In this document: one piece after another, positions 25,142 through 34,105 of the stretch | How positions within the stretch are numbered: position 1 is the stretch's first letter | Layout of the letters: every line of letters begins with the position of its first letter | Assembly (NCBI GenBank): GCA_029265995.1 | Contig: JAJUFM010000009.1 | Location: 1-50,293, forward strand | Direction of reading: 5' to 3' | DNA from: Rhodospirillaceae bacterium | GTDB taxonomy: Bacteria; Pseudomonadota; Alphaproteobacteria; Kiloniellales; DSM-21159 | Length of the DNA: 50,293 nucleotides | Made by a program: the position numbers and the translations under genes | The notes under the pieces: generated by a model | The model's input: only the letters and a program-made list of their open reading frames with translations | Databases searched by the model: none | What the model was told of the DNA's origin: nothing

Positions 25142-27448
25142 TCAGAAGGTTGCCCCAATGCTGAAGTTGAGCAGCTCGGTCTTGTCGTAGTCTTCCTTGC
25201 GGACCGCGTAGCCGAGATCGATATTGATCAAGCCAAGCGGCGAGTTCCAGGTAACGCCTGGACCCACGGACACTCGGATAGAGCCGTTATCCCCTTTGGC
25301 GTCCTTGTCCGCCCCATCTACCCCCCACAGCGTCCCGAAGTCCGCAAACAGCCGGCCGCGAACATCGAATTCTTCAGGTAGCCCCAGCGGGAAGCGGAAC
25401 TCTGCCAATCCCTTGGCAAAGTAGCGACCACCCAGTGCATAGCGCCCCTCGCGCGGGCCGATGCCGCCATACTCAAAGCCCCGGAAACTGTCGGCTCCTA
25501 GCATGAAGCGGTCACTGATGCGGGTGTCCTGCCCAAGGCCGTGCATCGCGCCGCCGCTGGCGCCGATCACGAAAGTGAAGTCATCACTCAATGGCTGGAA
25601 GTAGCGGCCTTCCGCCTGCGCACGCGCAAAGCGGACGTTACCGCCCAAACCGGCAACATCAGTATCGAGCGAAACTAGGAATCCTTCCCGTGGATCCAGA
25701 ACGCTATCTCGCCGATCCCAGGTCAGCGTCTGCCCTACTGTGGAACGCCAGTCGGTCCCCTCGTCCCGACGGACAGAAAGCGGCGCGTCATCGTCCACGT
25801 CGCTGATTTGACGCCGTTCAAGCTGATAGCTCAGCACCTGGCGGGTGTATTCCGTCAGGTCATAGCCAAAACGGAAGCCACCGCCAGTGCTCCGCCGGTC
25901 AAACCCACTTTCATCCACTTCAGTGGTCACATGGAAGGCGTCCACGCCAGCAGACAGCTCGCGCCCCAGGAAACGCGGCTCCGTAAAGCCAACGTCGAAT
26001 TCAGTGCCGCGGCCAGCCATCATGAAGGCGATTCGTGCCTCCTGACCTCGTCCGAGGAGGTTGCGCTCCCTTAGCTCGACTTGCCCCAGAGGTCCGGCAC
26101 TGGTTGAGAAACCCGCGCCAAAGCTAAGTTCACCGGTGGATTGCTCTTCCACTTCGACTTTGACCACCGTGCGATCGGGAGCAGAACCCTCCTCCTGTTG
26201 CACGTCGATGGTGCGGAAGTAGCCGAGAGCCTCCAGGCGTTCGCGCGAGCGCCGTACCAATGCCGAGTTGAAGGCGTCCCCTTCGACCAGTCGGAACTCG
26301 CGGCGGATGACGCTGTCGACGGTACGGACGTTACCCTCGATGTCGATCCGCTCAACGAATACCCGCGGCCCTTCGCTCACCTCAAAGGTTATGCCGATCG
26401 TCCGCTCTTCCCGGCTGCGGGTCGGCCGCGGATTGACATTAACAAAGGGGTAGCCGTTCTCGGCCAGATACTCGGTGATTTCCTCGACGCTATCTTCGAC
26501 TTCAACAGCGTCGTACCAGTCCCCTTCGGACATGGTCAGTAGGGGAAGCAGCTCCTCCGCATCGACGCCTCGCAGCTCACTGACAAGATCGATTTCGCCG
26601 AAGCGATAGCGCTCACCCTCTTCCACTGTGAAGGTGATGATGAAGCCTGAGCGATCCAGATTCAGTTCAGCCACTGCGGAGACGACCCGGAAGTCGGCAT
26701 AGCCCTCCTCCAGGTAAAAGCGCCGTAGCAGCTCTCTGTCGAACGCAAGCCGGTCCGGATCATAGACATCGGAACTGCTGAGAAAACGGTACCAAGCGCT
26801 CTCGCGCGTCGAAATGACCCCGCGCAGTGTTCCGGCCGAAAAGGAGTTATTGCCGACAAAGTTGATCGAATCGATCTCGGTAACCGGCCCCTCTTCGATT
26901 TCGAAAACGAGGTCGACCCGATTCTGGTCCAGCTCGATCAGCTGGGGCTGGACCGAAGCGGCGAAGCGGCCGCGGCGCTGGTAAAGGTCCAGGATACGCT
27001 GCACATCCTGCTGCACCCGCGTGCGAGTATAGACGACCCGGGGGCGCAGTTCGATCTCTGCTTCCAGCGCGTCGTCATCAATGCGGTCATTCCCCTCAAA
27101 GGCGATGCGGTTGATCATCGGGTTCTCAACCACGTCCACCACCAGGACATTGCCCTGGCGCAGAAGGGTGACGTCAGCGAACAGCCCGGTGTCGAAGATC
27201 GATTTGAGCGAGTCGTCCACCAGGAAGGGATCGTAGGGATCGCCCGGGGAAACCTGCATGTAGCTAAGCACCGTTGCCGGGTCGACCCGCTGAGTCCCCT
27301 CGATACGGATCTCTTGGATGATCTCGCCCTGAGCAAAGGGCTGCTGCTGAGCTGCAGCTGGTGCCAGTGACGCCTCTGTCAAAAGGGTCGCTGTCCCCAA
27401 GGAGAGGGCAAATGCGACGCCTCCGACGAGCGAAATACCTTTATGCAC
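25142..27448 (-). CDS. bamA: Outer membrane protein assembly factor BamA
   Basis: The core of the BAM complex, 768 residues, which inserts beta-barrel proteins into the outer membrane. A signal peptide ends at about APAAAQ. Five POTRA domains follow (about 40-420, opening with IQEIRIEGTQRVDPATV), then a C-terminal 16-strand barrel with the family loop motif RGFEYGGIGPRE and a terminal Phe (NFSIGATF). GTG at 27448 is preferred, 9 bases after GGGGAG and giving a compact signal peptide; a TTG at 27457 is the alternative. It lies between rseP and skp. Confidence 0.96.
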   Translation of the reverse strand: MHKGISLVGGVAFALSLGTATLLTEASLAPAAAQQQPFAQGEIIQEIRIEGTQRVDPATVLSYMQVSPGDPYDPFLVDDSLKSIFDTGLFADVTLLRQGNVLVVDVVENPMINRIAFEGNDRIDDDALEAEIELRPRVVYTRTRVQQDVQRILDLYQRRGRFAASVQPQLIELDQNRVDLVFEIEEGPVTEIDSINFVGNNSFSAGTLRGVISTRESAWYRFLSSSDVYDPDRLAFDRELLRRFYLEEGYADFRVVSAVAELNLDRSGFIITFTVEEGERYRFGEIDLVSELRGVDAEELLPLLTMSEGDWYDAVEVEDSVEEITEYLAENGYPFVNVNPRPTRSREERTIGITFEVSEGPRVFVERIDIEGNVRTVDSVIRREFRLVEGDAFNSALVRRSRERLEALGYFRTIDVQQEEGSAPDRTVVKVEVEEQSTGELSFGAGFSTSAGPLGQVELRERNLLGRGQEARIAFMMAGRGTEFDVGFTEPRFLGRELSAGVDAFHVTTEVDESGFDRRSTGGGFRFGYDLTEYTRQVLSYQLERRQISDVDDDAPLSVRRDEGTDWRSTVGQTLTWDRRDSVLDPREGFLVSLDTDVAGLGGNVRFARAQAEGRYFQPLSDDFTFVIGASGGAMHGLGQDTRISDRFMLGADSFRGFEYGGIGPREGRYALGGRYFAKGLAEFRFPLGLPEEFDVRGRLFADFGTLWGVDGADKDAKGDNGSIRVSVGPGVTWNSPLGLINIDLGYAVRKEDYDKTELLNFSIGATF

Positions 27449-27518
27449 GCCTTCCAACTCCCCCAGCCCTTATTCCTGCGAGCTATCCAGAGCCCCTGAC
27501 AACCCGCCTATCGAATGA

Positions 27519-28685
27519 TCAACCGTGCAAGATGCTAAAGAACTCCAGCCGCACCAGGTCATTCCACGTGACAAACACGAAGAGCGTCAAGACCAGTGCG
27601 AGACCGATCCGAAACCCGATCTCCTGCGCCCGTTCGCCAAGCGGCCGGCCTCTGACCGCCTCAACGGCGTAGAACAATAGGTGGCCGCCGTCCAGCATCG
27701 GGACGGGGAAAAGGTTGATCAGACCCAAATTGACTGACAGCACGGCCATGAACCACACAACCGACACAAGGCCAGCCATGGCCATGTGCCCGGACATCTC
27801 GGCAATGCGTACCGGCCCGCCGAGCTCATCGGTGCTACGCACTCCCGTAACGATCTGTCCCAAGGCCTTCAAGGTGGCGGTCGTCAAGGAGACCGTTTCC
27901 TCGCCGGCACGCCACAGGGCCTCCCCCGGGCCGTAGCGTACATATTCTGTGCCGCTCGCCGCGATCCCCAGGCGGGCCATCCTGTGGATGTTACCGAAGT
28001 TGTCCTCCTGGTCGACGATCTCGGGGCGCACACTCAGCTCGATTTCCTGCCCGTCCCGCAGGACAAGCAGTTGCAGCGGCTGGTCAAGGTTTAGCTGAAC
28101 CTGCCGTTGGATCTGCTCGAATCGTTCGATTGCAGCGCCGTTGACCGCAATGATTCGATCTCCCGGCCGGAGGTCTGCCGACTCCGCCGGGCTGCCTTCA
28201 AGCACCTGCCCGATTTCGGGCGGCGTTGTCGGCTGCCCGACGAAGGCGAAAAAGCCCGCCAGCAGCACCGCGGCGAACAAGAAATTGGCCAGGGGGCCAG
28301 CGGCAACGATGAAGGTGCGTTGGCCTAATGTCTTGTGATGAAAGGAGCCCGCGCGCTCTTCATCGGTAAGCGGACGTTCCACACCCCCCGCCCAGTTACC
28401 GGTCTCTTCTTCTGTTTCTTTCGTGCTCGCTGGCCGGCTGGTGACATCGGCATCGCCGAACATCTTCACGTAGCCACCGAGAGGAAGCGCACTCACCTTC
28501 CAACGGGTGCCATGCTTGTCATACCAGCCAAAGAGCTCCGGCCCGAAACCGATGGAAAAGGCATCGATTTTCACGCCGCAGCGGCGAGCGGCGAGGTAGT
28601 GTCCCAACTCGTGGATAAATACTAGGATCGTCAGGATGACGAGGAAGGGGACCAGGTAGTCGCCGATAAGGTTCAGTAGATCCAT
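27519..28685 (-). CDS. rseP: RseP family site-2 metalloprotease
   Basis: The inner-membrane zinc protease of 388 residues cleaves anti-sigma factors and remnant signal peptides within the membrane. The HExxH motif is H25-E-L-G-H29 in the first helix. A PDZ domain occupies about 125-210, and the third ligand region NLFPVPMLDGGHLLF lies around 330. The ATG follows AGAGAAGAG. It sits in the standard dxr-rseP-bamA order. A single PDZ domain is visible, whereas E. coli has two. Confidence 0.95.
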   Translation of the reverse strand: MDLLNLIGDYLVPFLVILTILVFIHELGHYLAARRCGVKIDAFSIGFGPELFGWYDKHGTRWKVSALPLGGYVKMFGDADVTSRPASTKETEEETGNWAGGVERPLTDEERAGSFHHKTLGQRTFIVAAGPLANFLFAAVLLAGFFAFVGQPTTPPEIGQVLEGSPAESADLRPGDRIIAVNGAAIERFEQIQRQVQLNLDQPLQLLVLRDGQEIELSVRPEIVDQEDNFGNIHRMARLGIAASGTEYVRYGPGEALWRAGEETVSLTTATLKALGQIVTGVRSTDELGGPVRIAEMSGHMAMAGLVSVVWFMAVLSVNLGLINLFPVPMLDGGHLLFYAVEAVRGRPLGERAQEIGFRIGLALVLTLFVFVTWNDLVRLEFFSILHG

Positions 28686-28840
28686 AATCTCTTCTCTTCG
28701 ACCGGGGCCGACAGCCTCTGCTCCTCATGAAGCAGTCTCGCAGCTATTGGTCACCCACAATCTGGGCCCGGTGCCATTCTTTTACATCAGCGGCTGCCAG
28801 CCGCCAAACCCGGAGAGCAGTGAAACAGCCGTGTGTGGGC

Positions 28841-30004
28841 TCAGCTCACACCCGCCTCTACCACCGACCTGGCCAGCCGGCGTGCCTCCGCATCCGCGGC
28901 CAGCAGCTCTTCCAAGTTGTCAACTGATGTCGTCGGCAGGCGCTCGAGCACTTCCTGCGAGGTGGCCGCAATTCTCGGGAAGGCGATATGGCCAGCGAGA
29001 AAGGCCTCCACCGCCACTTCGTTAGCTGCATTGAGGATTGCTGGCTGCGCCCCTCCCGCACGCAGGGCCGATCTGGCGAGGCGCAGCGCGGGGAAACGAA
29101 CTTCGTCGGGCGGCTCGAAGGTAAGCTGGCCGAGTGCAGCTAGATCCAGCCGAGCGACTGGCACCCTCATTCTGTGAGGCCAGGATAGACAATAGGCCAA
29201 GGGCGTCCGCATGTCCGGCACGCCCAATTGAGCGAGCACAGAGCCGTCCGCGTAGCCGACCATAGAGTGGATTACCGACTGGGGATGTACCAGGATCTCG
29301 ATCTTCTCTTCCGGCAGATCAAAGAGGTAGTGCGCCTCGATCAGTTCGAGCCCCTTGTTCATCATGGTGGCCGAGTCGACGGAAATCTTGGCTCCCATAC
29401 TCCAATTGGGGTGAGCGACCGCTTGAGCCGGTGTAACGCCCGCCATTTCATCCAGGGAGCATGTCCGAAAGGGGCCTCCGGACGCCGTCAGGATAATCCG
29501 ATCGATCGCATGACGCTGTTCTTGCTCAAAGACCTGGAAGATGGCGTTGTGTTCGGAATCGGCCGGCAGGAGGCGAGCCTTGCTCTTCGCCACGGCCCTC
29601 ATCATCAGCGCCCCAGCGGATACGAGCGCCTCCTTGTTCGCCAGGACGACAGTGGCGCCTCTCTTCACCGCCGCCAGGGTTGGTGCAAGTCCGGCGGCGC
29701 CGACGATCGCCGAGACAAGAATTTCGCTTGGGCGTTGCGCTGCCTCGACAAGCGCCTCTGGTCCCGCAGCGGCCTCCACATCGCTTCCGGCGAGGGCCTC
29801 CTTTAGCGCCGCGTAGTGTGAAGGATCAGCGACCACAGCCAGTTTGGCATGCAGCCTTTTGGCCGCCTCTGCGAGTTCACCTACCGACGAGCGAGCCGTG
29901 AGCGCCTCGATCTCGAACTGCTCGGGATTGCGGCTAACGAGGTCGAGCGTGCTCTGGCCGATGGAGCCTGTCGCCCCCAATAGCGTCACGCGACGCCGTG
30001 TCAT
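28841..30004 (-). CDS. dxr: 1-deoxy-D-xylulose 5-phosphate reductoisomerase
   Basis: An enzyme of the MEP isoprenoid pathway that converts DXP to MEP with NADPH; the product feeds undecaprenyl, quinone and carotenoid synthesis. In 387 residues it has the NADPH-binding GATGSIGQSTLDL at the N-terminus, VLANKEALVSAG, and the metal/substrate motif SVDSATMMNKGLELIEA. ATG at 30004 lies two bases past the cdsA stop and has AGGAG 10 bases upstream; an in-frame TTG at 30010 is less likely. It is followed by rseP after about 155 bases. Confidence 0.96.
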   Translation of the reverse strand: MTRRRVTLLGATGSIGQSTLDLVSRNPEQFEIEALTARSSVGELAEAAKRLHAKLAVVADPSHYAALKEALAGSDVEAAAGPEALVEAAQRPSEILVSAIVGAAGLAPTLAAVKRGATVVLANKEALVSAGALMMRAVAKSKARLLPADSEHNAIFQVFEQEQRHAIDRIILTASGGPFRTCSLDEMAGVTPAQAVAHPNWSMGAKISVDSATMMNKGLELIEAHYLFDLPEEKIEILVHPQSVIHSMVGYADGSVLAQLGVPDMRTPLAYCLSWPHRMRVPVARLDLAALGQLTFEPPDEVRFPALRLARSALRAGGAQPAILNAANEVAVEAFLAGHIAFPRIAATSQEVLERLPTTSVDNLEELLAADAEARRLARSVVEAGVS

Positions 30005-30006
30005 GA

Positions 30007-30873
30007 TCAAAGTACTCCTAAAGCCACCAAAACGGCCACTGGCATGACGGCTGCGATCAATCCGTCAACCCGATCCAGCACACCGCCATGGCCGGGAATC
30101 AGGTTGCTGGCGTCCTTCAACCCAAAGCGACGCTTGATCGCTGATTCCAGAAGGTCGCCGCCCTGCCCCACGAAGGCGAGCGCGCCGCCGAGCAGCCCCA
30201 TTAGGCCCGGCGCCTCCATGTCGAACATCAAGGCAGCGACCCAGCCGACGAGCATTGAAGTGAAGGCGCCGCCCAACAGGCCTGCCCAGGTCTTGTTGGG
30301 GCTCCAGCGAGGGGCCAGCCGTGGGCCTCCGATCGTCTTCCCAAAGGCATAGGCGCCGCTATCCACTGCCCAGATTACCAGAAGCAACCAGAGAACGAGA
30401 TCCCGGCCTTCGACGTTATCGCCGCGCAGCCAGTGTAGCAGCCACAGGGGCAGTACGACATAAAGCAGCCCGCCCATCAGCCAGGCTAACAAGGCGTCGC
30501 GGTGCAGGGACAAGCGCCAAGCCACGAGCAGCAGCACTGCGCCGGCAACCAATCCCAGCACGACGCCCGTCACTCCTAGAAACATGCCGAGGAGCAGGGC
30601 AAGAGTCGCCCCCAGAATCAGGGCCAACTCGGGAGTCTCTAGAGGCCGCCCACTTCGGCAGACATGCGCCCACTCCCAGGCCATTACCGCGGCCATCAGC
30701 AGGAGAAGCAAATCGCTCCACGGGGGGCCCAGAACGACCGCCAGCACTGCCGGCGGTGCCAGGAGCAGAGCTGTGATTGTGCGTCGTTTCAGGCTGTTCC
30801 GACTGGTAACGACGGGCGGGTCAGCCTGTCGAGGAGAGAGCGCCAAAGCGACGGTCCCGACGTCTGAACTCAA
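30007..30873 (-). CDS. cdsA: Phosphatidate cytidylyltransferase
   Basis: The inner-membrane enzyme makes CDP-diacylglycerol from CTP and phosphatidate, the precursor of all phospholipids. The 288-residue frame has about seven or eight hydrophobic helices and the CDS signature near the C-terminus (NLIPGHGGVLDRVDGL). The start is uncertain. The frame begins with TTG at 30873, giving a 53-base overlap with uppS and a weak ribosome site. A later non-ATG start near RNSLKRRT would remove the overlap. dxr follows almost immediately. Confidence 0.93.
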   Translation of the reverse strand: MSSDVGTVALALSPRQADPPVVTSRNSLKRRTITALLLAPPAVLAVVLGPPWSDLLLLLMAAVMAWEWAHVCRSGRPLETPELALILGATLALLLGMFLGVTGVVLGLVAGAVLLLVAWRLSLHRDALLAWLMGGLLYVVLPLWLLHWLRGDNVEGRDLVLWLLLVIWAVDSGAYAFGKTIGGPRLAPRWSPNKTWAGLLGGAFTSMLVGWVAALMFDMEAPGLMGLLGGALAFVGQGGDLLESAIKRRFGLKDASNLIPGHGGVLDRVDGLIAAVMPVAVLVALGVL

Positions 30874-31528
30874 TGAGAGCGGCTTCCAGGTCTTCGCGGG
30901 AGAAGTCGGGCCAGAGCCGGTCGCTGAAGATCAGCTCGGCGTAGGCCACCTGCCAGAGCAGGAAGTTGCTTATCCGCATCTCCCCCCCTGTCCGGATAAG
31001 AAGATCAGGGTCAGGAAGGTCTGCCAGTTCCAGCCCTTTGGCGAGCAGGTCTTCGTCGATCAGGGTGGGATCGAGACGCCCGGCGGCTGCTTGCTCCGCC
31101 AAGCGACGCGCGCTGGCAGCGATCTCCTGCCGTCCGCCGTAGGATAGCGCGACGGTGAGTTGCAGGCCCTTGTGATCAGCGCTCGCTTCCTCAAGGCGCT
31201 GTACGATGCGCATAAGGTCCTGAGGCAAGCGGCTCCGATCGCCGATCATCCTGACCCGCACATCGAGGCGCGCCATCTCTGCCGCATAGTCATTTCCGAG
31301 ATAACGGCGCAACAGGCCCATCAGGTCGACGACCTCGGCGACGGGGCGCTTCCAGTTCTCGGAAGAGAAAGCAAAGAGTGTCAGGCAGGGAATTTCGAGA
31401 TCGACAGCGGCGCGCACGATACTGCGCGCCGCCTCAGCGCCGCGCCAGTGCCCCACTCGCCGGGGAAGCCCGCGCCGCGACGCCCATCTACCATTTCCGT
31501 CCATGATTATCGCGACGTGGCGCGGCAT
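30821..31528 (-). CDS. uppS: Undecaprenyl diphosphate synthase
   Basis: A cis-prenyltransferase that adds isopentenyl units to farnesyl diphosphate to make the C55 carrier lipid. The 235-residue protein opens with PRHVAIIMDGNGRWA, which contains the catalytic Asp, then has SSENWKRP and the C-terminal LLIRTGGEMRISNFLLWQ and DFSREDLEAAL. ATG at 31528 has GGGGAG upstream; an ATG at 31555, seven bases from the frr stop, would add nine residues. It acts with uppP and, through dxr, with the MEP pathway. Confidence 0.96.
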   Translation of the reverse strand: MPRHVAIIMDGNGRWASRRGLPRRVGHWRGAEAARSIVRAAVDLEIPCLTLFAFSSENWKRPVAEVVDLMGLLRRYLGNDYAAEMARLDVRVRMIGDRSRLPQDLMRIVQRLEEASADHKGLQLTVALSYGGRQEIAASARRLAEQAAAGRLDPTLIDEDLLAKGLELADLPDPDLLIRTGGEMRISNFLLWQVAYAELIFSDRLWPDFSREDLEAALIEFRRRDRRFGALSSTG

Positions 31529-31561
31529 GCTGATCTCCCCTGCAAGCGGCGGCATCCTGGA

Positions 31562-32119
31562 TCAGACCTGCATGATCTCGGCTTCTTTTTGGGCCAGCGC
31601 TTCATCGATGAGCTTGATGTGCTCATCGGTCAGCTTTTGGATATCGTCGCCCTTGCGCCGCTGGATGTCCTCGGAAATTTCGTTGTCCTTTTCCATGCGC
31701 TTGAGCTGGTCCATTCCGTCGCGGCGAACATTCCGCACAGCGACTCGCGCCTGCTCCGCATAGCGCGCAGCCACCTTGGCCAGTTCTTGACGGCGCTCTT
31801 CCGACAGCGGCGGAATAGGCACCCGCACAAGGTTTCCGTCGTTCGAAGGATTGAGACCGAGCCCAGATTCGCGAATGGCCTTCTCAACAGCGGACACCAT
31901 CTTCCGGTCCCACACCTGGACCGTTAGCATGCGCGGCTCGGGAACTCCGACAGTACCGACCTGATTCAGTGGAACCATTGAGCCGTAAGCTTCAACCATC
32001 AGCGGCTCCAATAGGCTGGTTGCCGCGCGGCCAGTGCGCAATCCCCCGAACTCTCGCTTCAGCGCGTCGAGCGCCCCTTCCATCCGGCGCTTCAGCTCCT
32101 TGATCAGAGCGTCAGGCAT
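31562..32119 (-). CDS. frr: Ribosome recycling factor
   Basis: The 185-residue RRF releases ribosomes from mRNA after termination together with EF-G. It shows the conserved [20 protein letters not shown] and [16 protein letters not shown] segments and the [14 protein letters not shown] helix. The length is standard. The ATG has GAGGAA before it. It lies four bases after pyrH and is followed by uppS, the usual bacterial order. Confidence 0.97.
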   Translation of the reverse strand: MPDALIKELKRRMEGALDALKREFGGLRTGRAATSLLEPLMVEAYGSMVPLNQVGTVGVPEPRMLTVQVWDRKMVSAVEKAIRESGLGLNPSNDGNLVRVPIPPLSEERRQELAKVAARYAEQARVAVRNVRRDGMDQLKRMEKDNEISEDIQRRKGDDIQKLTDEHIKLIDEALAQKEAEIMQV

Positions 32120-32123
32120 CTTT

Positions 32124-32846
32124 CTATTCCTCGTTCGTTACGATCGTGTAGCGTCCACGTGCCTGCACAACTTCCGCGAAGCAGCCTGGTTGGGCAATAC
32201 TGAAAACCAGGATCGGGATGTCGTTCTCCCGCGCCAGAGAAATGGCAGCGTGATCCATCACCCCAAGATCGTGTGTCAGCACATCAAGGTAGTTGAGGCG
32301 CTCGAAGCGCTTGGCGTCCGCGACCTTGATCGGGTCGGCGTCATAAACGCCATCCACCTTGGTTCCCTTGAGCAGCGCGTCCACCTGCATCTCTGAAGCG
32401 CGCAGGGCAGCCGCGGTATCCGTCGTAAAGAAGGGATTGCCAGTACCTGCGCCGAAGATGACCACCCGCCCCTTTTCCATATGCCGCACGGCGCGACGGC
32501 GGATGTAGGGCTCGCAGACTGCGGACATGGGGATGGCGGATTGAACCCGCACCGGCACCCCCAGCTTCTCCAGTGCGTTCTGCATCGCCAGGGAATTGAT
32601 GACGGTCGCCAGCATGCCCATGTGATCGGCGGTCGCACGCTCCATGCCCTGAGCAGCGCCACTCAAGCCCCGAAAGATGTTCCCGCCCCCAATCACCAGA
32701 CAGACCTCTACGCCCATATCGTGAACCGCGCGCACATCAGCGGCGATACGGTCTACGGTAGCAGCATCCAGGCCATAATCGCCCCCACCCATCAGGGCTT
32801 CACCGGAGATCTTCAGCAGAACGCGGCGGTATCTCGGCTTATCCAT
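32124..32846 (-). CDS. pyrH: Uridylate kinase
   Basis: The enzyme phosphorylates UMP to UDP in pyrimidine nucleotide synthesis and is the bacterial hexameric amino-acid-kinase-fold type. The 240 residues include [12 protein letters not shown] at the N-terminus, [28 protein letters not shown] and VDGVYDADP. The ATG follows GGAAGGGTAGG. The gap to tsf is 156 bases and contains the tsf terminator hairpin, so pyrH-frr-uppS and later genes probably depend on partial read-through or their own promoter. Confidence 0.97.
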   Translation of the reverse strand: MDKPRYRRVLLKISGEALMGGGDYGLDAATVDRIAADVRAVHDMGVEVCLVIGGGNIFRGLSGAAQGMERATADHMGMLATVINSLAMQNALEKLGVPVRVQSAIPMSAVCEPYIRRRAVRHMEKGRVVIFGAGTGNPFFTTDTAAALRASEMQVDALLKGTKVDGVYDADPIKVADAKRFERLNYLDVLTHDLGVMDHAAISLARENDIPILVFSIAQPGCFAEVVQARGRYTIVTNEE

Positions 32847-32966
32847 CCACCTACCCTTCCCGGGGACTAGCCCAACATCGGATTAAGACTGAGTTGATGC
32901 ACTCTTCCGAACTTTAGCGGCCTCCACAGAGGCCCCGATAAAGAGAAAGTCTGACCTGAACACCAA

Positions 32967-32996
32967 AGAGGCGGTTCCTCCTCAGGAACCGCCTCT
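32967..32996 (-). terminator. Terminator after tsf
   Basis: A perfect 13-bp stem, AGAGGCGGTTCCT (32967-32979) with its complement at 32984-32996 and a 4-base loop. It begins six bases past the tsf stop and on the minus strand is followed by TTTGGTGTT. It separates rpsB-tsf from pyrH. Confidence 0.8.
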
Positions 32997-33002
32997 GTCG
33001 CC

Positions 33003-33929
33003 TTAGCCCTTAGTGGCGGCTGCGACCTCTGCGGCGAAGTCGCTTTCCTCTTTCTCTATCCCCTCTCCCAACTGGAAGCGGGCAAAACCTGTCACCTTGA
33101 CAGGGGAGCCCAATTCCTTGGCCAGAGCCTCGACAGCAGCCTGAACCTTGTTCTCGCCGTCAATCACGAAGATCTGCTCAAGAAGGCAAACCTCTTCGTA
33201 GAACTTGCGCAGGCGCCCTTCGACCATCTTGGCGATGATCTCCTCCGGCTTGCCGCTCGCGCGGGCCTGCTCGGCAAGAACCTCACGCTCCCGATCCAGA
33301 AGCGATGCATCGACTCCGTCGCGATCCACGGCCACCGGATTGGCTGCCGCGATATGCATCGCAAGCTGGCGGCCAAAGGCGTTAAGCCTCTCTACGTCCC
33401 CTTCGGATTCCAGGCCAACGAGGACGCCAATCTTGCCCAAGCCTTCGGCTGTCTGGCTGTGAACATAGGCGGAGACAACGCCCTTATTGACTGTAAGAGT
33501 CTGACTGCGCCGGAGCGCCATGTTCTCGCCAATGGTGGCGATCAACTGCGTCAGCTCCTCCGCCACCGTCCGACCGGTGCCAGGGTAATCGGCCGCTGCC
33601 AACTCCTCGACCCCGCCACTCTTCTCCAGAGCGATGCGTGCGGCTTGTGCTGCAAACTCCTGGAACTGCTCGTTGCGGCCAACAAAGTCCGTTTCTGCAT
33701 TGACCTCTACAACGGCGCCACGATTACCTTCAGCGACGACGGCGACAAGACCTTCAGCCGCCGTCCGCCCGGCCTTCTTCGCGGCCGCAGCCAGGCCCTT
33801 CTTGCGCAGCCAGTCGACGGCGGCTTCCACATCGCCGTTGTTTTCGGTCAACGCCTTCTTGCAATCCATCATTCCCGCGCCGGTCTTATCGCGCAGTTCC
33901 TTCACCAACGCGGCGGTGATCTGAGCCAT
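33003..33929 (-). CDS. tsf: Translation elongation factor Ts
   Basis: The nucleotide exchange factor recycles EF-Tu. In 308 residues it has the N-terminal UBA-like [21 protein letters not shown], the EF-Tu contact motif ETDFVGRN, and the two core repeats. ATG at 33929 was chosen because it gives the standard MAQITAALV start; the frame is open 26 codons further upstream without support. It follows rpsB, with a strong hairpin between them, and ends in its own terminator. Confidence 0.97.
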   Translation of the reverse strand: MAQITAALVKELRDKTGAGMMDCKKALTENNGDVEAAVDWLRKKGLAAAAKKAGRTAAEGLVAVVAEGNRGAVVEVNAETDFVGRNEQFQEFAAQAARIALEKSGGVEELAAADYPGTGRTVAEELTQLIATIGENMALRRSQTLTVNKGVVSAYVHSQTAEGLGKIGVLVGLESEGDVERLNAFGRQLAMHIAAANPVAVDRDGVDASLLDREREVLAEQARASGKPEEIIAKMVEGRLRKFYEEVCLLEQIFVIDGENKVQAAVEALAKELGSPVKVTGFARFQLGEGIEKEESDFAAEVAAATKG

Positions 33930-34075
33930 GGTGCACCTATTCCATTTCTGCTGGAGTTGGCCGCCTTTCCCTCGCTGTGGGGAAACCCCTGCAACCACTC
34001 CAATCAAAGGGTTCGGACCGGCGGCAAAGGTTCCCTGCAGTCCTTGACTTCGCCAGGGCCCAGCCGATCCAGAGG

Positions 34076-34099
34076 AAGGGCGGCCTCCTGGCCGCCCTT
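34076..34099 (-). terminator. Attenuator or terminator between rpsB and tsf
   Basis: A perfect 10-bp stem (34076-34085 with 34090-34099, loop TCCT) sits seven bases after the rpsB stop. A weak T-poor CCTCTGG follows on the minus strand. Such hairpins between rpsB and tsf can lower tsf expression by partial termination. Confidence 0.65.
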
Positions 34100-34105
34100 G
34101 AAAAC

